From: Baylisascaris procyonis
Taxonomy: Eukaryota > Nematoda > Chromadorea > Rhabditida > Ascarididae
DNA: 64,000 bases
Direction: 5' to 3'
Assembly: GCA_037389465.1 (NCBI GenBank)
Contig: JAZARR010000088.1
Location: forward strand, 4,402,001-4,466,000
Both the position numbers and the translations under genes were made by a program. The notes below the pieces were generated by a model. That model saw only the letters and a list, made by a program, of their open reading frames with translations, did not search any database and had not been told where the DNA came from. Positions 22,501-34,983 of the stretch are shown one piece after another; position 1 is the stretch's first letter, and every line of letters starts with the position of its first letter.

Positions 22501-25500
22501 CATATTCGCGATGAGCTCATCGAGTTCTATCATTTCATGTCTATCTCATCGAAATCGGAGACAAAAAATATTTTTTCAAATTTTCCCTGTACTACCTACC
22601 CCTTACGATTGAAAAATTGCGATTTTTGGGACTTTTTTCTCGGCTCTCATTTGGCCTCGGGCGGTATTTCATACATCACTCGAGAGATCTAGGCGGGCTG
22701 ATGAGAAATCAAAAGACCGTTTAGCACAATATGAAGTAGCGGCCGAGAACGAGAACCCCCTAAATTTCAAAAATCGATATTTCAGAAATTCTGGCTGGTC
22801 GATTCGGTTTTCAACTTTTCTCTCGAAATATGATGAGCTATATATCAATTGATAGAGCTTTCAAAGTTGTGTCGGAATAAGCAAACCATAGCTCCATAGG
22901 TGTAACGATAACCGAGAAAAAAATTCGGAAATATCAATTACAGTACATTTGTATAGGAACTACAACATTCGCGCACCTATAATTTCCTTCTTTTCATATC
23001 AAACAGAAAACAATGGACATATTCGCGATGAGCTCATCGAGTTCTATCATTTCATGTCTATCTCATCGAAATCGGAGACAAAAAATATTTTTTCAAATTT
23101 TCCCTGTACTACCTACCCCTTACGATTGAAAAATTGCGATTTTTGGGACTTTTTTCTCGGCTCTCATTTGGCCTCGGGCGGTATTTCATACATCACTCGA
23201 GAGATCTAGGCGGGCTGATGAGAAATCAAAAGACCGTTTAGCACAATATGAAGTAGCGGCCGAGAACGAGAACCCCCTAAATTTCAAAAATCGATATTTC
23301 AGAAATTCTGGCTGGTCGATTCGGTTTTCAACTTTTCTCTCGAAATATGATGAGCTATATATCAATTGATAGAGCTTTCAAAGTTGTGTCGGAATAAGCA
23401 AACCATAGCTCCATAGGTGTAACGATAACCGAGAAAAAAATTCGGAAATATCAATTACAGTACATTTGTATAGGAACTACAACATTCGCGCACCTATAAT
23501 TTCCTTCTTTTCATATCAAACAGAAAACAATGGACATATTCGCGATGAGCTCATCGAGTTCTATCATTTCATGTCTATCTCATCGAAATCGGAGACAAAA
23601 AATATTTTTTCAAATTTTCCCTGTACTACCCCTTACGATTGAAAAATTGCGATTTTTGGGACTTTTTTTCTCGGCTCTCATTTGGCCTCGGGCGGTATTT
23701 CATACATCACTCGAGAGATCTAGGCGGGCTGATGAGAAATCAAAAGACCGTTTAGCACAATATGAAGTAGCGGCCGAGAACGAGAACCCCCTAAATTTCA
23801 AAAACCGATATTTCAGAAATTCTGGCTGGTCGATTCGGTTTTCAACTTTTCTCTCGAAATATGATGAGCTATATATCAATTGATAGAGCTTTCAAAGTTG
23901 TGTCGGAATAAGCAAACCATAGCTCCATAGGTGTAACGATAACCGAGAAAAAAATTCGGAAATATCAATTACAGTACATTTGTATAGGAACTACAACATT
24001 CGCGCACCTATAATTTCCTTCTTTTCATATCAAACAGAAAACAATGGACATATTCGCGATGAGCTCATCGAGTTCTATCATTTCATGTCTATCTCATCGA
24101 AATCGGAGACAAAAAATATTTTTTCAAATTTTCCCTGTACTACCCCTTACGATTGAAAAATTGCGATTTTTGGGACTTTTTTTCTCGGCTCTCATTTGGC
24201 CTCGGGCGGTATTTCATACATCACTCGAGAGATCTCGGCGGGCTGATGAGAAATCAAAAGACCGTTTAGCACAATATGAAGTAGCGGCCGAGAACGAGAA
24301 CCCCCTAAATTTCAAAAACCGATATTTCAGAAATTCTGGCTGGTCGATTCGGTTTTCAACTTTTCTCTCGAAATATGATGAGCTATATATCAATTGATAG
24401 AGCTTTCAAAGTTGTGTCGGAATAAGCAAACCATAGCTCCATAGGTGTAACGATAACCGAGAAAAAAATTCGGAAATATCAATTACAGTACATTTGTATA
24501 GGAACTACAACATTCGCGCACCTATAATTTCCTTCTTTTCATATCAAACAGAAAACAATGGACATATTCGCGATGAGCTCATCGAGTTCTATCATTTCAT
24601 GTCTATCTCATCGAAATCGGAGACAAAAAATATTTTTTCAAATTTTCCCTGTAATACCACCCCCTCAAATATTTGGGATTTTTTTTCTCGGTCTCAAATG
24701 GACTAATTTCGATGCGATTTTTTTTAGTCGGCTAGGTAGGAGACGTAGAAAAGTGTGAAGCGTATAGCTTCGTGGAAAACGTGATTGTATGGAAAGAGTC
24801 GATCCTTCTCCAATATGTATCTATCTGCAACTTTCCAACTCTTAATTACAATTTCTACATTTGTTAAAAAATAGACTATTTCATCTAAACATTCCATTAC
24901 TTCAACTTCAATTCCTATTTCAAATTAAAACAGAAAATTGCCTTTCAAATACCATAATATTGCATTCAAATATTATAAGCTAATCTAAACACTAAAGGAA
25001 TACAAGCCTTACAGGTTACCCAATCCTGGATTCATATGTCGCATCTGTCGATATAATTGAGTAGCTTCCTGTAATGGTGTTATAATGGGTTGTTTCCCTT
25101 CGGCGTTGAAGATTTTCCTTGCATCCTCTACAAAACAATTACTATTTGTTTAGTTAAAGCAGCGTTAAAATGCACAAATAGAACAGAACATCAATGTTTC
25201 TTTTTTCATTTTAGAAACTGAATGAACAAAAATTCTAAGCAAATATTTCGTCTGATTTATTGGTGATAAACTTAAATAAGCGGAAAAGTGAAAAGAAATG
25301 TATTCCCATAACTAAACGGGAATCGTTTTAAGCGGTTTTCAATAAATCTCGAAAGTAGAATTATGAAACATATATCCTGAGATGATTCAACAAATGCGAT
25401 CAGCAAATCCACTATCGACAAGTCGCTTGATCCATGGTGACACAGAGCATCTCAAAATATCCACATTTCCCGTATTCACCATTATGGTTATACTATGCAT

Positions 25501-27021
25501 AATCCCAGCACTCAGAATCCCTCGTGATCGCTCTTCCATACGAACTAACTTCTAGACTGAGTTACTGATAGATGAAAGTGTGAATCTATTATAACTTGAC
25601 ATTTGTTGCGTATGCATATTCGCATCGAAAAAGAATTTTCAATTAGCCTAAAATCATGGTTTATCGATAGTCATCCATTAAAAATATGTAGTAGAAATGA
25701 GGAAGGAACGAACCGGGATCAAATACATGCACCACATAGCCACGACCCCAACCGATATTCTCCTTTATTACTGCTCCATAGGTTTTATGAAGTTCACGAA
25801 GCGTTTTAGCATATCCTTCGATGTGATTACCTCCTGCAATATTTTCAACAAAACAACTTCCTCTCGACTGAAGATCAAAATCCTCTTTCTTTTCAATGAT
25901 ATCTTCACATTTTCAAATATCTAAGTTTTACTAAATGCTCTATTGTATCACTAGAATGTTTTTGCTCATTTTTTTTCTTCCGATAAGAGCGCTTTCATGA
26001 GCATTTTCGAATGTATTTGTAAATATAGATGCTTATGCGATTAAATTCACTTCGATATATTTCAAAGAACGAGTTCATTAGGTTATTGTCTATTTCACTG
26101 CTTATTTGACAGGTTACAATTATTTAAAACAAAGTTATAACCTGCACAAATAAATCTATAAAAGAATAAACTGTAGGTGAAATTATCATCCGACTTGCGA
26201 AATCAATCTTATCCGAACATTTCCTATTGGGGTTCAATAAAAACCTCTCAAAAAGTAGTACATGATCAAGTGAAACCATTAAACATAATGATACGTCGAG
26301 GCAAATTCACTATGGAAGCGAAATGAAGCCACAAAGATATCTATTCCAAGAAGGCAGAGATATTTTGAAACAAAATAGGTGCAACACGCGATTCTTCAAT
26401 CCGTTAAAATACGCCTTCATCACGTGCAGTATTTAAATTACTGAGACTTTTCAAAATTCCACACTTTGCTCCGTTCTCAGTGCAGAAAACGAATTGTAGT
26501 AAACAATAGCGCACAATACAATGCATGTTTTTTTGGCTGACTGAATAAATGCGCATAACAATGACGACTAGAATAATATTCGATGTTATAATATCAAGTC
26601 ATTGTAGAAGGAGTCGAAAGTCTTCGAACTTTCGACTCCTTCCACAAAAAAAACATTGCCTTTTGGCTTTGTTACTCGAAAAATCTTCAGCCATCTATAC
26701 TGCAGCTGAGTGAAACATTTCTAAGGTCAGTTGTGCGAAGATGTTAAAAATATGCCCTTACATATGATTAATTTTTACAAGGATATCATCATTGGCATCT
26801 CTATACTTGAAATCCCACCTGTACTCAAAATCCCACCTAAGATCCCACTAAAGATAACGGTACATCGAACAAAGTAACCCACCAGTCCTATAATGAAGGA
26901 GAGTGCCAAAAAGCGGTAAAGAGCGAGGCCCGGGTATCTCATGAAAGGGCCTCGGCGCTAAGCCGGTTGCATCAATTGACAGCCGCGCACTTCGGGACAG
27001 AAATACCACAGAGCGCCACAT
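10503..27021 (-). CDS. cyp-44: Mitochondrial-clan cytochrome P450, CYP44-like
   Basis: Twelve exons: 27021-26883, 25833-25714, 25127-25013, 18238-18065, 17428-17276, 16946-16890, about 16468-16284, 15471-15369, 14510-14447, 13909-13843, 11827-11647 and 10660-10503, giving about 505 residues. P450s are haem monooxygenases. The Arg/Ser-rich start ([15 protein letters not shown]) suits a mitochondrial presequence, so electrons would come from adrenodoxin-type ferredoxin. Seen in order: proline hinge [11 protein letters not shown] (29-39), WxxxR-type helix NGDEWYRLR (about 126), I-helix FSDGLSTTAPT (about 308), K-helix KETFR (about 366), PERW (about 421), and haem loop [10 protein letters not shown] with Cys ligand (about 443-452). 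All junctions keep phase except exon 6/7, which is off by one base. The usual acidic residue before the I-helix threonine is Ser. Intron 3 (18239-25012) holds the satellite array. The substrate is unknown; the CYP44 assignment rests on the overall pattern and nematode context. Confidence 0.93.
11825..11932. repeat. Imperfect 54-bp tandem duplication covering a P450 splice acceptor
   Basis: AACCTTAAAT followed by TTCGAACA or TTTGAACA, then a block ending GGCGAT, occurs at 11825 and again at 11879. On the minus strand the first copy contains the TTTAAG acceptor of P450 exon 11 (exon starts at 11827), and the second copy contains an equivalent TTTAAG 54 bp upstream. Confidence 0.6.
12780..13150. 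repeat. Possible fossil of a dispersed repeat inside P450 intron 10
   Basis: This segment is more GC-rich than the rest of the intron and on the minus strand holds a short open frame ([18 protein letters not shown] and so on, then a stop). It resembles decayed transposon coding sequence more than an exon of the host gene, because the P450 reading frame is complete without it. No terminal repeats were identified. Confidence 0.2.
16888..16892 (-). other. P450 exon 6 donor with an apparent extra G
   Basis: On the minus strand exon 6 ends TTTTATGG before GTAAGT, leaving phase 2. The next exon, entered at the only good acceptor (GAAAAG before 16468), needs phase 1 to read [15 protein letters not shown]. 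One G fewer in the GGG run would give TATG before GTAAGT and restore the frame. The alternatives are an undetected micro-exon or a different acceptor. Confidence 0.45.
18585..24700. repeat. Satellite-like tandem array, about 12 copies of a 512-517-bp unit, in P450 intron 3
   Basis: The landmark TTGTATAGGAACTACAAC recurs at 18826, 19341, 19855, 20372, 20884, 21401, 21918, 22432, 22949, 23466, 23980 and 24494. The spacings are 515, 514, 517, 512, 517, 517, 514, 517, 517, 514 and 514 bp. Copies differ by only a few bases: the number of CTAC units before CTTACG, six or seven T before CTCGG, ATCGAT versus ACCGAT, and CTCGG versus CTAGG. The first (about 18585) and last (after 24655) copies are diverged, as expected at the edges of an array maintained by unequal exchange. 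Every copy carries an open frame of 70-117 codons in the same place. These are repeat artefacts with no motif and are interrupted differently in different copies. Confidence 0.97.
26607..26642. repeat. Perfect 15-bp hairpin in P450 intron 1
   Basis: The arms GAAGGAGTCGAAAGT (26607-26621) and ACTTTCGACTCCTTC (26628-26642) are exact reverse complements around a 6-nt CTTCGA loop. With one mismatch the stem extends through TGT and ACA outside. It could form a cruciform or RNA stem. It is too short for a typical microRNA precursor. Confidence 0.85.
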
Positions 27022-27047
27022 TCTAATGCTATAATAAGCATAGTATT
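27022..27047 (-). promoter_or_regulatory. Splice acceptor and short leader before the P450 start, possible trans-splice site
   Basis: TTTCTTTACGTTGCAG on the minus strand ends at 27048, 26 nt before the ATG at 27021-27019. An acceptor just upstream of the start with no coding exon before it is typical of spliced-leader addition in nematodes. It could also be an ordinary acceptor after a 5' UTR exon. It argues against the in-frame ATG at 27084, which lies beyond this acceptor. Confidence 0.45.
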
Positions 27048-30000
27048 CTGCAACGTAAAGAAATACACTCGAAAAGTATTTCAAGAGGAACCAATATAAG
27101 TTAGCAACGAATCGATACTTTCAATTGAATATTTAAACGGAAGAGGAAACGGTGCGAAACAGACTCTAACAAAGAGCTTTACAAGCACATATGAAACGAC
27201 ACATCTATCAGCTACGCTTGATTAATAAAAAATAGTTTCATCAGCAAGTAGAAATACCATTTAGTCAATCTCTATTAGTATCGAAATTTTCAACAGCTAA
27301 AGACTTCACCTTAAGTTTTAATATATTTTTCAAGCTTCGCGTTGTTCTCTAGTATTTATTGTTGAACACCTCTTTCATACTTCACAACTGAAATTCATAT
27401 AGTTGAACACTCCCACTACTTCAGACTGTTTCCTGGAAAGAGCCTTTTAATCAACGACGAGCATAAGCTCCTGAAAGCTGCACCTCAGAGAACGGCACAA
27501 CATTAGGGACATCGGTCATCAAACCAGCATCATCGCCTATCGACAACAGCACCCCTCTCATAATTCCCTCTCAATCCCTCCGAATGCTAGTTTTTGCATG
27601 TGCTCTCTTGTTATAAGATTGCCGAACGCTTTTTTAGCACTCAAATGGCAACAACGGTCACATTTTCTAAGCTACCATTTGCGTACAAGCTATTTGCATA
27701 CATACTAAGTCATAAGCGAAAGCCATAGCACATCGATACATAGTTTAAAGTTCACTTATAAAAATTGCACCTAAATATGTTTGAATTGCATGCGGATACG
27801 AGATCGGCTAGCGAAAAAGAATCATTAAGGCCGAAGAGTTGTCTTCTCTTATGAATCATCTTAAATCCTTCGATTTGCATTCCACTTTCGACTTACCACG
27901 TGCATTCTCGAATCTTTTACTACGAATATTTTATATAAATTTGACTCAACACTCTGTCTTTTGATCAGCATATGATCAGCATATATGGCACATTCGTATA
28001 TGACTCACAATTTTTGTGTTTTATTCTTTCGTTCAGTGATTTCCTCATTGCTATAGCGCAGTTTTCTTGGCTCTTTTACGAATAAAGGATGAACATGAAC
28101 ATAACGATATAAAACAATATCGAATCCGCATCAAGTTGTTCCACAATAAAAACCGTAAGGAACTAAGTTATTAAATTTTCAATGCTATCAGAGGTGACAT
28201 CAGAAAACGCGATCATTGAACCTCTCAAAAGTCGGAAAACTAAAAGTGCTGGTAACACTGGACGCTCTAACATGGTGTCGCAGAGGTAATTCGTCTGCAG
28301 CTCCCATTCTGGGTACCCATCATCTATCATTTCGCCAGAAGGTATCATCTATCACCTCAATATTTGCCTCTTTCTCCTCCCCTCTTCCTCGCCTCCCGTC
28401 GCCTTATTCCTCCAACAAATCCTAGGCATTTTGTGAATGAGATGAACAGAAGAATCAAGCAAAAACGGCGGGTCACATCTCACAAGAGTGGATCGAGCTT
28501 AAATTCTACGGTTATTGCAAAAATTATGACTAGCATCACTATTTATAGAATAAATTGTGCATCGTCAAGATGCAACGACGCATAGCAGCGAGCTCAACGA
28601 AGAAAAATCGCATTGCAGTACAGTAAACATCACACGGAACGCGTCGCTTATCGCTCGATGTGACCCCTATTCGCACTCGTTTCACGTGATGAGTGGGCTG
28701 GTTGATGCCATGCCCTTTAGTTTCGTTCGTACATCAACCAAAAACCATCCCAACACCCCCCCCCTATTCCCCTCAACTCTAAACCACTCTCGAAGCGCAA
28801 CGAAACTAGAAACTCATTTGAATGAAAATCCTCATTTCCAACATTGCATAATGAATGCCTCACTGGCATATGAGGGCGATCCAACTTCAGCTTACAGCGA
28901 CGTGGTACCAACGCATATGCGTATCTACCAGATTATAAGTGCATTTCCTCTTTAGAATATGATCGTCGATAATGAGAGTTCGACACAGCTACAACATTAC
29001 TTTCAAAGAGATACAACACCAGCGTAATTACGACTCGCATTTGGGACTTCAAACTAAAACTTGGTTTTGACTGATTAAAATAAAAGGTTAGCAATATACG
29101 CATAAATCAGTGGAAAAAGCAAATAAAAACATGCCAATGTGAAACTCTCTCTCTCATTTATGCCTTATATCACCTATTGAAATTAGTAGAATAATACCAT
29201 TGTAGAAATAGAAAATCAAGTCGTTAAAAAAATACAAGAAGAAACTTTTACACTCAATGCGAATGAATGGCTCATAGGCATAACTAGCGCACATGCAGTT
29301 ACCGATTGTAAATGACCACCTCTATAGACGGTGATCGATTCAACAGACGGATTGCGATTGAAATGATCGGAATGATGATCGATGGCTCACATCTTGAATG
29401 CATTGTCCCTTTCGGGGAGAATTATTTTTACAAGAATGTCGGCGCAACCTTGAGGGGTGCTAGGTTACTTATGGAATTGCCGAATCCAACGGTATGTGTG
29501 AGACATGATCAGAAATTCGAAGATCATGAAGCCATTAACGAAGTCTAAATTAGTTTCTATAGATGGCTTGAACATAGAAATAATATTAAGAGGCTTATGA
29601 AAATGGAGAAAAATAAAATGCAATCAATGTAATCTCCTCAGTCAAGATAGGATGGTCAATTCTCCATAGTTTCAAGCAGAACTGTTGAAGTTGTTGCCTT
29701 ATTGAAGAAATCATATTGGTAAAACATAATTGTCGCTTAGTTCAATGGCTAATTTTAGAGATCATTGCTGAGGCAAGATGAATGGAGGACTACCTTTGAG
29801 GCTACTATAAACACGGCACGAAACGAACCAAACAAAACGACAAACATAATTCACCTAAACATTGCACGCAAACATCGAAAATAACCATCTTGGTTAGGAC
29901 GTTAAAGCAATGAGCGAAAAGCGTCCAACTCCAAAACATGTCGTCGATGCGCCTTCTGCTGCAACCTGCCGATAGCTATGTCCAATATTAAAATGCTTCA

Positions 30001-33000
30001 GCTATGTTTCAGGTGATTATTTTTAAGTCAGTCATCCACTATGTTATATGCCGTCCTCTGAGCATTCAATTCCTCGACGCATTCAGTTAATCACGAAATG
30101 CACCGCATGGAATCCTATCGAACATTTCTTTGCGAACAACAGTTTCAGTGACGGACGACGGAAAAGTAGAGGCTGAGAGGATGGCGAAAGGGCTTCATCA
30201 AAATTATTCCAGTATTTGTGTAGACGCTCTTCTTTCCTTTGTTTTCTCTCGTTATCGGAACTTATACAATCTTAAAGCTCGCGCCTGCAGCCACTAATGC
30301 GGCCTTCATGCTCTGCTACGACAGTGTTTGAAATACGCAAAGGAAGTACATCGAAGATATTACTGGACATTTTACATTAGGAAGGGTTTTCCCTTCCTAG
30401 ACCTACAGGTAAGAAAATCTAGCTCGTTTTCTCTACAACAGCATATCGCTTGACGGAATGAGCTTGAGCTCTTAGAAAAATCTAATCGAATGAACCCGTG
30501 CCGAACAGAACATGCTCAAACTTACGTTGCAGCTATCTTATGCTACAGACTGAGAAATATCAACTGCTGTCAACAAAATTACTTAAGCGCTGTCCTGAAC
30601 CTACGTTGAAACGTACGCAAACAATCATGCAAAAACTTCTCAAGTCAAGGTGAACTGATATGGCTGTCATCAAAAACTCCTCGCCTTTTTTAGGGCGGAG
30701 CGGTGAGAAGGGCAGCAATTAGCGAAGAACATACCGCAAATATCTACCTCTTAAGTCTTTGCTAGATCGGGAAATGACCAATAAGCGTGTAGGATGACGT
30801 CGCACAACATCCGCCGCAAATTGTTACGCGACCTATGGTGATATGGTTCAAATTCCAATAAGAGAGGTGGTTGTAGGGGGAGCGCAGTCGTCACCACATT
30901 CCATCTCGAAAGTCGCTCTACTCTTGCTGCAAGTAGTCTTCTCTACATAGAATACATATTGTCTAAATGGGTGACAACCATTCGACTGGTTCGATCGTGC
31001 ACATCTGAACATCAACATAAGCCAGGCCATACATTTCCACCTCGAACATTTTCATAATGATAGCAGAAGAACGCCCAATGAAAAAGTAAAGAGATTTTAC
31101 GAGGGCAATCAGTAAAGTCCCCTAGCCCAACTCTTTTCAGAAAATATTACCCTCAAGATTCCCTCGTTCCACATCGCTCGCGAAAACGTCCTAGGCCCAG
31201 GAGCGTAATAACTGAAATATAGACATCCGGTTGGAAGTGTAGTTAATGCACTTATAAATAAAGAACACATGGACAATCTCTTGAATAAAAACTTCATCTA
31301 GAAAAAAGGATGACACATTTACAATGCGACGTAAAAACGCTCATAAATTACAGTAAAAATGCAACACGCCTTATTCATCTAATGATGACCTTTCACTGTG
31401 AGTATGACGAAACAAGGTCCGTCATCGATAAAAACAAGAAGGACGGCATGACAATCGAATAAAACATGGGAGGCAAAACGCTAAATGACGATGCCTCTAA
31501 ACAGCGCAGTTGAACGGGTGGTGATCGACGACTATTTGAATAGGGTGAAGAGCACGAGATGCACAAGAAAGAAATCTCACATCGGGAGGTCAATATCAAA
31601 TGAAGAGAAAAAATTGACAATATTAGCACAATTCCTACTAGTGCAAATCACTCAACGATATCATTGATGCAGTTAGATCATTGATGCATTTAGCCGCCCT
31701 CAACAACATCAAACATATTACTTCTTTTAATCTATAGCATTAATATTTGCAACTTCCGATCATCGAGCACTTTTGCATTAACTTTAACAACAATCCTCAC
31801 TCAAAGATATGCTTCAATTTAAGCGGGCAATGCGAAAGTGGAGAAATTTTCTCATCTTTTCTGAGTTCCCTTCAATAACGAAGTGAAAATTTTCGAATGC
31901 GTCATCATTAACGCTTGCAGAAGTCAAAATAAAGAAACCAACTCAAATAGAATTGCGTAAATTTCTCATTCTATCTGAATGCCACAATTGAAAAAGATAG
32001 AAAAAAAGATCCCTTAATTTGCACGATGAAACCTAACCACGAGACATAGAGTTCGTGCTGAACTAGTTTCCAGCAGCATACAACATAATTTGCTTATTAC
32101 GAATACCTATAAATAAAGGAATGCTATGAAGAAGAAAAGAAATGCGTGAATAAAAGCTGAATGAAGTGTTAATTTTAATTTAGCTTTCGATATGTGAACA
32201 GTTGTAAGACGTTGAGGGTGCTTAAATACCTAAAAGAGCTAAAGAATAAGGCACAAAAAGATGGTCTCATGGTTTCATACATTCAACGAATACAGCGGCA
32301 GATTAAAATTACATAACTTATGAGGAGAGACGCATTGAAATTTAAATCAGCAAATCGTGAATATGCAAATTGCCGATGCACGATAATGGAAGCACAAAAC
32401 GATCGAAAAGATGATTCACATACACCAATAGATACGTAGATCAACGGAGAGAGGAGATGAATCACAACGTTGTTGGCTTTTTCCGATTTCACGGACAGTG
32501 TCTTTCTCAACCGGAATTCCGGTCTCACTACAAAATTTCCTACTTCGTTTTTCATTCCACTGCGATAGGAATGCAAGAAGGTTTTTACTGTACTATGACT
32601 AAGCCATCAAATCTTCGTGCAATGACCATTTCCCATTTCAAACATAACCTCCTCTCCCATGTAAGTAATTTAAATCCCCACTTTTAATTAATTGGTAAAT
32701 GTGAAGCTCATTTAATCAACTTATCTCAATTTTGCACTTTGCTCTACCCTGACTGCTTAAATAATTGCTGCATTACATTATATTGCCTCTTTTTCCTCGT
32801 CTTTTCCCTCTCCCACTCATTGACGTGAACATCAGAATGCTTCTGCACGTGAGAAACCTATTCAAATAATTCGTAAATTAACAGGAAATAGGAAAAATCA
32901 AATTTAACCTCTGAAGTAGGAATGTCGTTCATAAAATTACATGACCTACATTTGCCCTCTGATTATGCATGCGTTGAAACCCCTGCAATGGACTTGAAAC

Positions 33001-34030
33001 GTAGTGAAAGGGAAAAGTAGATCAGTGTGCGTCACTTAATTCCCGAAATGAGACCACGGGAACATAGATCAAGTCTGCAGACGTTTATCAACCACTCCAG
33101 CTATCAACAGTGCTCAGTCACCCTGCAGACTATTCGATTCGCTGATCTAAAAAAAAAAAGCATATGACATTTCATTCTTGCCAAAACAAATTTTCACCTC
33201 TCTATAAACAACTAAAAAATTATTGATTAATTACGCCCATATTCCGCAAGGGGTGCACTGATATCTAGCTCGTACTCTTCACACTTAAACGACAGCGATC
33301 AGGTGAGACAAACGACGCAAGTCTCAGCGCACATTCGCGAATGAGGGAAGGTAACAGGCGGCAACACTCTCAGATGAGCTCAGCTGGAGTATAAACCTAC
33401 CCATTACGGCAAACCAATAACATTAAATCAAAACAGGCAGCCGATGAGAGAAACAGGACAACGGGGAACAAAAAGGACACCAAGATGGAGAATGGAATGG
33501 CACAACAGTGCCACAAGTCGAGACTGTCGCCAGAGATATGCAGATATTCGTCGAGCTCATTTTTCCTCAACATACACCTGCTCACGCACTGGCCATTTGA
33601 GATCGGCGAACGATCCATAGAGATCAAAGCATTCCATCTGAAAATGCGATTAGACACTAATTTAAAAAAAAAAAAAAAACCAATGCATATTTTCCCACAA
33701 TGCTTGCAGCTTTCTACCCACTCGAATTGTTTCCTCTGCAAAGTATCGCAACACTGCATGCACCTTGACCAAAACGGTAATTCCAACCTACCCTACCCAG
33801 ATGGCATTTCAGCACTCGTTTTCCACTCCATATACGATAATCGTATCAAGCGGATGAGAAACAAGCTCTTCTCAACATGGACTGAACTTTATTGCCCAGC
33901 TTACTCTAACCTGCACAAATAAATGTAACAGAGACACATTTCATTCTCATAAAAGCAATTAGTCTCATCTTACTTCACACCAATATCACATCACATCAGT
34001 CTCTGTGTTCGAAAGGTATAGCGCCTCACC
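27048..34030. other. Seven-kilobase intergenic region, no gene confirmed
   Basis: This lies between the P450 start and the FAF1 stop and is mostly AT-rich. Several short stretches look protein-like but cannot be linked: minus 28163-28348; plus about 29312-29490, ending at a good donor GTATGTG; plus about 30150-30300 after a TTTCAG acceptor; and a pair of long overlapping frames at 33397-33922 (129 codons minus, 145 plus) interrupted by a poly-A tract. None has a recognisable domain. They may be decayed insertions or an unrecognised gene. Confidence 0.45.
33888..33893 (-). terminator. Polyadenylation signal AATAAA, FAF1 homologue
   Basis: TTTATT on the plus strand reads AATAAA on the minus strand, 138 bp after the stop codon at 34031, a plausible 3' UTR length. 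Confidence 0.4.
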
Positions 34031-34913
34031 TTATGCTTCATTTTCTCCGTGCGTCACAATAATTGCTTTAGATGATTTACAAATTAAACTCCTATCAGTA
34101 TCTTCAAAACTGTACGACAAGAGAGAAAACTGAAAACTGAACCCTACGAGCACTAAGCGACATCTGCTGTTTGGGCGAAATGTGATGAAAGAAATAAACA
34201 TGTTGAAATACATGGCCAAATGAGCATATAAAGTTCAGGCAATCTGCACCCTCTTGCATAGTAGGAAATGTGTAGCAAAGCAAACTTCAAACGTACCACG
34301 TTCTTCTTTGGTACATCCGAGTTCCACACGCGGTACTCTTTCATATCATAGCCCTTCGACTCGATAAACGTTATCAAGTTTCTGAGCGCATCAGTATTAC
34401 GGAATCTGCAATAGACACATTAAATAAAAATTTGGACCAGAACACCAATCAGTAAAACTAAGATTGAAGCTGACAATCAAGAAGGGTAAAGAATAGAAAT
34501 TGGCTGATATCGCCGAAGATGATAATCGCTGGATGCAATTTGTGCAAAGAAATTCAGAAACGCCAGTCACCTAAACAGTAGCAAGAATAACCAAGAATCA
34601 ACAATTAATCTAGTAAAATTATTTGCAGCAGATACTGAGCGATATGCAGTATATCAAGGAAACAAGTGAACATCATGAAGTTGAGAAGGGTGGGAGAATA
34701 GATCAAAAACATGTCCAAATGATGCCTGCCAGAAGCTATAAGACATCTTCACTTGAAAGGCATTCGGTACGTAGCAGTTATTTTCAGAAGATGCTCCACT
34801 TGTAAGCTAACGCCAAAAAATTTCACGCACAACCTTAAAAGATAAACCTGCTCAGCCTAACGCACAAACCGCCTTTGTCAACATCTCATACACGACCGAA
34901 TGCCCATACAAAC

Positions 34914-34983
<70 letters not shown>

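Noticed and set aside
18826..24758. Repeated open frames of 66-117 codons across the satellite array, looking like a gene family
   Set aside because: They are the same repeat read in shifted frames. They lack initiation context or a domain, and small indels between units move them from frame to frame.
25013..25020. Alternative P450 exon 3 donor at 25019-25018 (GG/GTAACC)
   Set aside because: It breaks the phase with exon 4. The CT/GTAAGG donor at 25012 gives GLGNL then NGDEWYRLR, the expected P450 sequence.
26848..27084. Longer P450 N-terminus starting at 27084 (MKYFSSVFLYV)
   Set aside because: A good splice acceptor ends at 27048, inside that extension, and the ATG at 27021 gives a typical mitochondrial presequence.
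27450..27600. Short minus-strand frames ending SGAYARR or FGGIEREL as a terminal exon
   Set aside because: Two frames compete, no clear acceptor precedes either, and no partner exon was found.
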